Shown one piece after another: positions 6,037 through 11,582 of a stretch of 11,582 nucleotides of DNA. Position 1 is the stretch's first letter; every line of letters starts with the position of its first letter. Origin of the DNA: an uncultured Clostridium sp. (GTDB lineage: Bacteria > Bacillota > Clostridia > Oscillospirales > Acutalibacteraceae); the NCBI GenBank assembly GCA_934717555.1, contig CAKUYY010000038.1:1-11582 (forward strand). Reading direction: 5' to 3'. The notes under the pieces are model-generated. The model was not told the DNA's origin. It ran no database searches and saw only the letters and a list, made by a program, of their open reading frames with translations. The position numbers and the translations under genes are program-made.

Positions 6037-9000
6037 CTATTTATTTTCTTCCGTCATGGGGCAATAATCATAGGATATGCCGTTATCAAAACGGACATGC
6101 CGTGTCCCAGGAACAGGCTCCTGCACAAAATCTCCTACTAATGTAGTTCCGTCATCACAATATAAAATTCCTTTTCCCTGGGGTTTCCCTTGGGAAAAGC
6201 ATCCGGTATACCGATGATCCTGGTACAAAAGGGTTCCCTTTCCGTCAGCTATCCCGTCTTTCATCTGTCCGGAGTAAACGCCACCATTCTGAGCTTGCTC
6301 CACTGCATATGCTGGGACGACACAAAATTTACCATATTCGGTGTTCAGCATGGTCTCCTGTTCCGGCAACGGCTCCAAAGTACGGGGGCTAACTTTCATG
6401 CTCTTGCGCAATTCCCCATCCACAAAGATACCTTCCTCTTTCTTCTCTCCAAATGGGGTAAAGAAACATCCCATTCCATTGGGTCTTCCTTCTAACATAT
6501 TACCTTCAAACTGCAGGGTCCCATACTCCAAATCATACCGTTTGACATAAACCAGTTTTCCATCCTCATAGACGCCTTCCTCATACACTTTCCCATCCTG
6601 TATGGTGTTGGCTCTTCCATGCAGCTTGCCATTTTGGAACTCCCCTGCGTATTTGGCTTTCCCTCCTTCATAAAGAACGCCAACGCCACTGTATAAATCA
6701 GCTTTCCAAAGTCCCGCGTACTGTAGTTTTCCATCCTGGTAGCTGCAACCGTATCCGTCTCTCTCATTATTTTTAAAATTTCCGGAAAAGACGTAATTCC
6801 CGTTTTGATATTGGTAGCCGTGTCCATTATAACAGTTATCCCGGAAGCTTCCCTCATAGACTTTTTCTCCTTGATAGTAATAGCTTCCTTCTCCGCAAAA
6901 TTGGTCGTCTTTCCATTCTCCTTCATAAACGAGCTGGCCCTGGGCATCAAACCCCTTTAGGTATCCTTGGGGAAGCCCTTTCTGAAAAAGGCCCTGGTAC
7001 TTCCCTCCACTGGGAAAAAATTTACATCCTTCCCCATGATATTGGCCATTTTCCCAGGTTCCCTCATAGCATTTAAAACCATGGGCATCATATTCCGCCG
7101 CATGTCCATGGACTTGCCCCTCTTGAAATTGCCCTTGGATCATGTGCCCATTGGCCAAATGGAGGGTACCTTCCCCATGATATTGATTGTCTTTCCACAT
7201 CCCGCTGTACAGAACTTCCCCCGATTCCCGGTACTCTGTCCCAAAACCATTGCGCTTACAGTCTTTCCATCCCCCTGTATATAACAGATTCCCTTCTCCG
7301 TCAAATTCCGTGCCTTTCCCTGTTAATACATCATCTTTCCATTGTCCTACAAAAATTCTGCCGTCCTGCGCGTGATAGGTAACGCCGGCTCCCTGTCTCT
7401 TTCCGTTTTCCCATCGGCCGGCAAAAAGCAGGTTGCCATTGCTGTCAAAACGGGAAGCCATTCCTACTGGTATATCTTCCTCCCAACAGCCTACCTGGAC
7501 GGTTCCATCGTGCGGGCGGAACGCCACGCCTGTTCCGTGCCGCTTATTGGCTTTCCAATTGCCGGCATAGCACAAACGGCCCGTTTTATAATAATAAACG
7601 CCGAATCCTTCCCGCCTGTCCGTTTCATAAGTCCCTTCATAAGCCGTACAGCCGTTTTGCATAGCGGTCCTTCCGCGGCCTTCTCTCTTGCCATCCACAA
7701 TATTCCCATAATAATAGTAGCTTTCTTCCGGGGAAACATCAATTCTCATTTTCCCCTGGATGGCATAAGGGCAACCATTTTCCACCCCATTACATCCCGC
7801 TGTATGCCTGTTTGCCTCTTCCGCATCGTCATAAATCAGAGGCTCTTCCTCTTCCTTGTGAGGGATTGCCTGGCGAATAGGAGGAATAGACCCCAGGTAA
7901 GTATCCCTTGCCATCGGTTTTACCATGACATTATAACGCCGGTATGTATAGCCTTCTTTTTGATTTTCTTTTCCATCCGCCCGCTGGGAAAAAGATTCAT
8001 CAGGAATTTTTCGATCATATATATAAGCGGGTTTTTCCTCCTCAACACAAGGCACTTCACTGGCCGGGGCTTCCTTTTTGTCTTGAGAATCCTCTACCGT
8101 ATCGGGAATTTTTTCTTCTGTCTGTTCCTGAGGAGCCTCTCCTTCTGGGAACGGGATTTCCTCTTTCTCTTTTAATTTCAATTGGGGGATCTCTGTTTTT
8201 TCTTTATACTTTTCCAGTTCCGGGGATGTTGCGCCCCATTGATAGGTATCCATCTTCTCATACCGGCTCAATGCAGCTTCCACTTCTGACTTGAGCTGTT
8301 GTACCTGTTCCCCTTTATTTTCTGTCAAAAGCAATTCCTGAGAGATGGGAAGTATAGATTCCTGGTCATTCTCTGTGGGATCCTCCACATGAAAACCTTT
8401 TTCCTGGTCGGCGTCTTCTTCGCTTTCCTTCTGCTTTCTTTCCGGAACGAATAAAGGTTTTGCCTGGTTCCCATTCCGGATCGCCTGCAATACGGTTTTT
8501 CTCCGCTCCACCTCTTCCTCCCTGCAAAAGTAAAAATCCCCTTGATTTGTCCTGGCTACCACTTCCGGAATACCCGTAGCGCCATTGAGCAGCGTCAATT
8601 CTTCTGTATCCTCTGGAATCTCACAAGGATATAATGTATATCCATTTTCCTCTCCAGCGCGCGGGGCATACTCTTTGACCGTAATCGCCTCTTCCCCTTG
8701 TGCCGGCATTAAAATAGCGGTGGGGATCTTCCTTACATCTGGAGAAAAATATTCTGTCCGTTTCCATCGATGGTCAAAATCAAAAAAAGCTGCCTTTCTA
8801 ATATATTTCTGGGCGTCTTGCGTAACAATCTGATAGCTTCCATCCGATTCCGAAAAACTTTTTTCCAACAGACGATACCCCGCCAGTTTCTTCCATTTCA
8901 TGGGACTGCCGGATTCCAATACATAAGAATATCGATAATCGGTTTCATTCAACCGCCGAACCACTTTATTTTTCAGTCTCCGTCCATCAGCAAAAAAATC

Positions 9001-9102
9001 CCGGCGGAGTTCGTAAAACAAATCATCTTTTGCTACTTCTCCATCATATCTCGCGTAATAAACCGCATAAAACTGCATGATTTGCTGCCCTTTGTTTGAC
9101 AT
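6037..9102 (-). CDS. Large MORN-repeat protein with uncharacterised N-terminal domain
   Basis: The 1021-residue product has three parts. Residues about 9-205 are a globular, aromatic-rich region (YYARYDGE, then AFFDFDHRWKRTEYF) that I do not recognise. Residues about 206-455 are a Glu/Lys/Pro-rich, mostly acidic, presumably disordered linker. Residues about 461-1008 hold some 20 MORN repeats with the pattern YxGxWxxGxxxGxG, for example YEGTWENGQYHGEG; the last few are degenerate and broken by a spacer near 905-945. MORN arrays form elongated beta-hairpin solenoids used for membrane-lipid or protein binding. No signal peptide or transmembrane helix is visible, so it is probably cytoplasmic or peripheral at the membrane. 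The ATG at 9102 has only GGAAG close by; an ATG at 9078 (residue 9) is an alternative. It has its own predicted promoter and a terminator immediately downstream. Function unknown. Confidence 0.88.
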   Translation of the reverse strand: MSNKGQQIMQFYAVYYARYDGEVAKDDLFYELRRDFFADGRRLKNKVVRRLNETDYRYSYVLESGSPMKWKKLAGYRLLEKSFSESDGSYQIVTQDAQKYIRKAAFFDFDHRWKRTEYFSPDVRKIPTAILMPAQGEEAITVKEYAPRAGEENGYTLYPCEIPEDTEELTLLNGATGIPEVVARTNQGDFYFCREEEVERRKTVLQAIRNGNQAKPLFVPERKQKESEEDADQEKGFHVEDPTENDQESILPISQELLLTENKGEQVQQLKSEVEAALSRYEKMDTYQWGATSPELEKYKEKTEIPQLKLKEKEEIPFPEGEAPQEQTEEKIPDTVEDSQDKKEAPASEVPCVEEEKPAYIYDRKIPDESFSQRADGKENQKEGYTYRRYNVMVKPMARDTYLGSIPPIRQAIPHKEEEEPLIYDDAEEANRHTAGCNGVENGCPYAIQGKMRIDVSPEESYYYYGNIVDGKREGRGRTAMQNGCTAYEGTYETDRREGFGVYYYKTGRLCYAGNWKANKRHGTGVAFRPHDGTVQVGCWEEDIPVGMASRFDSNGNLLFAGRWENGKRQGAGVTYHAQDGRIFVGQWKDDVLTGKGTEFDGEGNLLYTGGWKDCKRNGFGTEYRESGEVLYSGMWKDNQYHGEGTLHLANGHMIQGQFQEGQVHGHAAEYDAHGFKCYEGTWENGQYHGEGCKFFPSGGKYQGLFQKGLPQGYLKGFDAQGQLVYEGEWKDDQFCGEGSYYYQGEKVYEGSFRDNCYNGHGYQYQNGNYVFSGNFKNNERDGYGCSYQDGKLQYAGLWKADLYSGVGVLYEGGKAKYAGEFQNGKLHGRANTIQDGKVYEEGVYEDGKLVYVKRYDLEYGTLQFEGNMLEGRPNGMGCFFTPFGEKKEEGIFVDGELRKSMKVSPRTLEPLPEQETMLNTEYGKFCVVPAYAVEQAQNGGVYSGQMKDGIADGKGTLLYQDHRYTGCFSQGKPQGKGILYCDDGTTLVGDFVQEPVPGTRHVRFDNGISYDYCPMTEENK
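6079..7722 (-). repeat. Tandem MORN-coding repeats (about 20 units)
   Basis: This part of the MORN gene encodes units of about 23 residues, each with a Tyr/Phe-x-Gly-x-Trp/Phe start and a Gly-x-Gly turn. Clear units begin near residues 462, 484, 507 and onward to about 870. After that come two degenerate units, a non-repeat spacer ending near LNTEYGKF, and two or three final units. The units are divergent in sequence, so recent slippage duplication is not evident. Confidence 0.85.
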
Positions 9103-9189
9103 TCTTCCAGCGCCCCCACTTGATTGGATGTTCCTTTTATTCTTCCTTGCTCTTCACTTTGATTTTCCTAATAAAGTTACTTATTGTTT

Positions 9190-9218
9190 ATCTTATATGA
9201 AATGATTCTACATTGCAA
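9190..9218 (-). promoter_or_regulatory. Predicted promoter of the MORN gene
   Basis: On the minus strand TTGCAA (9213-9218) is followed after 17 bases by TAAGAT (9190-9195). The match is moderate. Transcription would start about 80 bases upstream of the MORN start codon, in the gap after the cohesin-like gene. A run of eight T on the minus strand (9239-9246) just upstream may help end the preceding transcript, but no strong stem adjoins it. Confidence 0.4.
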
Positions 9219-9297
9219 GGATTTCCGCCTAATCCGACAAAAAAAACACACTTTTATCCTTGTTTGTTTGGAAACAGCCACAAATAGGAGACAATCT

Positions 9298-10380
9298 TCA
9301 TTTTTCTTTCCGGAATCTTTTCCCCTTTTTCCTCGTTCGCATTAAATAAGGGATTCCCAAAATCAACAAGCCAGCGGCCGCGCATACTCCCATAATCATC
9401 CAGAAATCTTCGGAACGGTCCTCTTTGGGTATCATGTGAGTGCGCGTCTGATCATCTTCCTGACTGGATGTCCTTTCTTGGTTGCCATCTGAACCTGTTT
9501 CTTCATGAGAAGAATCTTTCGTCGTTTTCCCCTTCTGATCGCTTACCGCCCGGGAATACGAGGTGTTCCCCTTTTTGTCTGTAGCAGAATTTTTTCCGCT
9601 TGATCCAATAGCGCCCTCGGTTCTTTCCTGCCGATAGACCGCAACTTCATACGTCTTTTGTACTATCCCATCTGGACTACGGACCGTAATTTTAATGGTT
9701 GTGGTTTCCCCAGCTTTTTCCAGTGTTTTTCTGCTCACCTTAACAGAGGCGTCCTCACGTATCGCTTTGGCAAAAAATGAAATGCGGTCTAGCGAATATG
9801 GAACTTCTAATGTGTACTGTAAAATATCCGGACGAAATTCCGGTTGCAGCGCTCCTGTATCCGGCTGTAACGCCTGTAGGGAATAGTCCGGAGTCACAAT
9901 GGATATCTCGGCTTCCTGGGGATTCGGGAACTGCAATTCCTGTAATTGATCCGTTCCTATGCCGTCCAGTTCAACGGTAACTGGTATTGTGCCATCTTCT
10001 ACACTTTCTTTTATTAAGAAATTGAAAGAACATAATTCTTTCTTATCTCCATTCGCCGAAACGCCGGCATGGTCGGAAAGGAATATGAGGACGACTGTCC
10101 CCTCCTTTTCATGATAACTATATTCCTCCTCTTCCGTCTCCCCTTCCGCCTGTAGTCCTCTAAATTCTAAAACAGACGGATCAAAGGTAACGCGGGCGCG
10201 AAAGGTAGAAATATTCTGCGGACATGTTCCCTCCAAAGAGAGCAGAAGGGAAACTTTTTCTCCAGGCACCGCTTCTTCCTGGCATTCCCATAGAAACCAC
10301 GCTGTTTCTTCCCCTTTTGCCGTCAAAGGTGGTATACAGAGAAAAAACAGGCATAGAATCACAGTCATATATTTTTTCAT
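9298..10380 (-). CDS. Membrane-anchored surface protein with cohesin-like and cadherin-like domains
   Basis: The 360-residue product starts with a signal peptide (MKKYMTVILCLFFLCIPPLTA, cleavage near residue 22). Residues about 30-160 resemble a cohesin-type beta sandwich: VPGEKVSLLL, then VTFDPSVLEF, and FNFLIKE before the closing strands. Residues about 165-250 look like a cadherin-like beta-sandwich domain (YSLQALQPDTGALQPEF through TYEVAVYR). A Ser/Thr/Lys-rich linker (251-325) leads to one transmembrane helix at about 326-347 and a basic cytoplasmic tail. It is therefore probably an extracellular protein tethered to the membrane. A lone cohesin-like domain need not mean a cellulosome; it could bind a dockerin partner or serve as an adhesion module. 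AAGGG lies 11 bases before the ATG. The MORN gene follows in the same direction after 195 bases. Domain calls are by pattern only. Confidence 0.82.
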   Translation of the reverse strand: MKKYMTVILCLFFLCIPPLTAKGEETAWFLWECQEEAVPGEKVSLLLSLEGTCPQNISTFRARVTFDPSVLEFRGLQAEGETEEEEYSYHEKEGTVVLIFLSDHAGVSANGDKKELCSFNFLIKESVEDGTIPVTVELDGIGTDQLQELQFPNPQEAEISIVTPDYSLQALQPDTGALQPEFRPDILQYTLEVPYSLDRISFFAKAIREDASVKVSRKTLEKAGETTTIKITVRSPDGIVQKTYEVAVYRQERTEGAIGSSGKNSATDKKGNTSYSRAVSDQKGKTTKDSSHEETGSDGNQERTSSQEDDQTRTHMIPKEDRSEDFWMIMGVCAAAGLLILGIPYLMRTRKKGKRFRKEK

Positions 10381-10493
10381 TTATTATTTTCCCTTCTCTA
10401 TGGAATATGGACTTAGAGATGAAAGCAGTTGCATCCTCACTGGTTTTATGATACTCTGAAGATAAAATTATCCCTGAATGAGGAGATCTTTTT

Positions 10494-11345
10494 ATGGAAC
10501 ACTTGGAAAAAATATGGAATGAATTTTTAAAGTGGCTATTATCCATTGTGCCGAATGTCATTGGGGCTATTTTAATCCTGGTCATTGGATGGTGGCTGGC
10601 CAGTTTGCTCAGTAAATACTTAAAAAAGGCCATGACCAGGGCAAAGGTGGACGCTGGGATTATCTCCTTTGTCTATTCGATTACCAAAAATGCCTTACGG
10701 ATTGTAGTACTGATTTCTACCGCCGCTAAGCTGGGGGTAAATGTCACCTCTATTATCGCTGCCTTGGGAGCTGCCAGTGTTGCCGTTGGATTGGCTCTGA
10801 AAGACAGCATGTCCAATGTGGCCAGCGGAGTCCTGATTATCATCAATAAGCTCTTTCATGTGGGGGATTATCTGGAAGTAGAGGATTTACAGGGTACCGT
10901 AAGTAAAATTGAAATGATGAATACCACGCTCACCACAATAGACAACAAAACCATCGTTATCCCAAACTCCACCCTGACCTCCACCAGTATCATCAATTAT
11001 ACCTCCCAGGAAACCCGGCGTTTAGACCTGTCCTATGGAGTAGGCTACGAATCCAACCTGATGGAAGTGAAAAACCTGTTGCGCGAACTGGTGGAAAAGA
11101 ACCCTAAAATCCACACGGACCCAGCCCCTGTTATCGCCGTAGGGGAGCTTCAATCCAGCTGTATCCAGATTATCATCAAAGCTTGGTGTGACTGCGACGA
11201 TTATTGGCCCCTTTATTATGAAATGCAGGAATCCGTTAAACTGCTCTTTGACGCGCATCATATTTCTATTCCTTATCCTCAAACAGACGTACATCTGAAA
11301 ACAGAAAAGCCAATTTCTATTGTTTCTGAAAAAGAAAGAACCTGA
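10494..11345 (+). CDS. mscS: Small-conductance mechanosensitive channel MscS
   Basis: The 283-residue product matches the length of E. coli MscS (286). It forms a heptameric inner-membrane channel that opens under membrane tension to release solutes on osmotic downshock. Transmembrane helices 1 and 2 lie at about 15-40 and 60-85. Pore helix TM3 at about 90-120 has the typical AALGAASVAVGLALKDSMSN pattern of Ala/Gly packing. The beta domain follows with HVGDYLEVEDLQGTVSKIEMMNT and the conserved VIPNS segment, then the C-terminal alpha/beta domain ending ISIPYPQTDVHL. AGGAG at 10481-10485 lies 8 bases before the ATG. It is the only complete plus-strand gene here, divergent from the cohesin-like gene across 113 bases. 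A weak plus-strand promoter (TTGCAT at 10429, GATACT at 10450) may lie between them. Confidence 0.95.
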   Translation: MEHLEKIWNEFLKWLLSIVPNVIGAILILVIGWWLASLLSKYLKKAMTRAKVDAGIISFVYSITKNALRIVVLISTAAKLGVNVTSIIAALGAASVAVGLALKDSMSNVASGVLIIINKLFHVGDYLEVEDLQGTVSKIEMMNTTLTTIDNKTIVIPNSTLTSTSIINYTSQETRRLDLSYGVGYESNLMEVKNLLRELVEKNPKIHTDPAPVIAVGELQSSCIQIIIKAWCDCDDYWPLYYEMQESVKLLFDAHHISIPYPQTDVHLKTEKPISIVSEKERT

Positions 11346-11395
11346 TGTCTTCACATATGGAAAATATTTTGTCGTTTCATTTTCACATTATACCG

Positions 11396-11522
11396 GTTTC
11401 CGGAAACAGCTTCCAGGTTCCGTGGAAAAGAACCACATAATCAAAACCACGCCCAAAGGACGTGGTATGAATGATAAGCCCTATAAGGGCATAATACCAG
11501 CAGCGCCTAAAGGCGCACAATG
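11396..11522 (+). ncRNA. Candidate structured RNA or palindrome cluster downstream of mscS
   Basis: About 125 non-coding bases hold five small hairpins in a row. They are GTTTCCGGAAAC (11396-11407), TTCCA/TGGAA (11411-11427), ACCACG/CGTGGT with two further G-C pairs after a mismatch (11446-11466), GCCCT/AGGGC (11478-11490), and GCGCC/GGCGC (11503-11516). They are followed directly by the intrinsic terminator at 11523-11557. This could be the 3' part of the mscS transcript, an independent small RNA, or the palindromic end of a small mobile or REP-like element. The stems are seen; the role is inference. Strand is taken from the terminator. Confidence 0.45.
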
Positions 11523-11557
11523 AGAAACGCCAACCGCACTTTGGCGTTTCTTTTTTT
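11523..11557 (+). terminator. Strong intrinsic terminator (mscS / hairpin cluster)
   Basis: GAAACGCCAA (11524-11533) and TTGGCGTTTC (11541-11550) form a perfect 10-base stem with a 7-base loop (11 bases counting the A-T pair outside it), followed by seven T. It is a textbook rho-independent terminator for plus-strand transcription. If a gene converges from the right, the stem could serve both directions. Confidence 0.9.
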
Positions 11558-11582
11558 ACATGTCTTCTAAATCTTTGAAGGG
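11556..11582 (-). CDS. Possible C-terminal tail of a convergent gene entering from the right
   Basis: On the minus strand the last 27 bases read as eight codons and a stop, PFKDLEDM*, ending at 11556 within the T-run of the terminator. A gene stopping right at a shared terminator is a common layout, but eight codons are too few to identify anything, and an open stretch this short is likely by chance. Confidence 0.25.
   Translation of the reverse strand, partial: PFKDLEDM

Noticed and set aside
6492..6950. 152-codon minus-strand open frame in another frame of the MORN gene
   Set aside because: The MORN frame through the same bases is clearly coding with regular repeats; the alternative frame owes its length to the repeated codon pattern.
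7342..8175. 277-codon open frame on the plus strand
   Set aside because: It lies wholly antisense to the MORN gene, has no convincing ribosome binding site, and its product shows no domain; it is a shadow of the repeat-rich coding strand.
9239..9246. Run of eight T on the minus strand after the cohesin-like gene as a terminator
   Set aside because: The preceding bases form only a weak, A/T-rich imperfect stem, so I do not list it as a terminator.
10181..10633. 150-codon minus-strand open frame spanning the cohesin-like gene start and mscS
   Set aside because: It overlaps two well-supported genes in the wrong frame or strand and crosses their divergent control region.
11396..11516. Hairpin cluster as a CRISPR array
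   Set aside because: The hairpins differ in sequence and there is no repeated unit with equal spacers.
11320..11523. Open frame overlapping the mscS end and the hairpin cluster
   Set aside because: Its repeated KG-type phrases simply come from translating the hairpin loops; there is no ribosome binding site and it overlaps mscS.

Overview
The window looks like chromosome of a low-to-mid GC Gram-positive member of the Clostridia, most likely Lachnospiraceae-like. This is inferred from purine-rich Shine-Dalgarno sites, sigma-A-type promoters, a clostridial-style zinc-ribbon protein kinase, and a cohesin-like/cadherin-like surface protein. I cannot name the species. Eight genes, from position 10380 down to the left edge, lie on the minus strand. 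One complete gene (mscS) lies on the plus strand at the right, and a minus-strand coding tail may enter at the right edge.

Layout, left to right. The 5' end of a zinc-ribbon Ser/Thr-kinase-like gene (1-293) is read off the left edge and has its own promoter and a leader hairpin. Then come thioredoxin reductase trxB (502-1425), a CDF cation exporter with the Asn-Asp-Asp-Asp site of MntE-type manganese exporters (1579-2757), and a YgjP-type HExxH metallopeptidase (2887-3567). A Cof-type HAD phosphatase (3742-4572) sits 25 bases downstream of a ComEC-like metallo-beta-lactamase-fold protein with a cysteine-rich tail (4598-5920), so these two probably form an operon. After a long-stem terminator hairpin comes a 1021-residue MORN-repeat protein (6037-9102), then a membrane-anchored protein with a cohesin-like and a cadherin-like domain (9298-10380). 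Across a short divergent intergenic region lies mscS (10494-11345). It is followed by about 210 bases packed with small hairpins that end in a strong intrinsic terminator.

How the genes fit together. Housekeeping or stress functions (TrxB, metal export, HAD phosphatase, MscS) are interleaved with less familiar ones: the kinase-like gene with altered ATP-site residues, the MBL/Cys-rich fusion, the MORN giant and the cohesin/cadherin surface protein. MORN repeats and a surface-anchored adhesion-type protein side by side suggest an envelope-related function, but the sequence does not prove they cooperate. The most unusual items are the kinase N-lobe lacking the VAIK lysine, the uncharacterised N-terminal domain of the MORN protein, the MBL protein's cysteine-rich extension, and the hairpin array at 11396-11557. 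I found no CRISPR array, tRNA, rRNA, transposase or phage gene.
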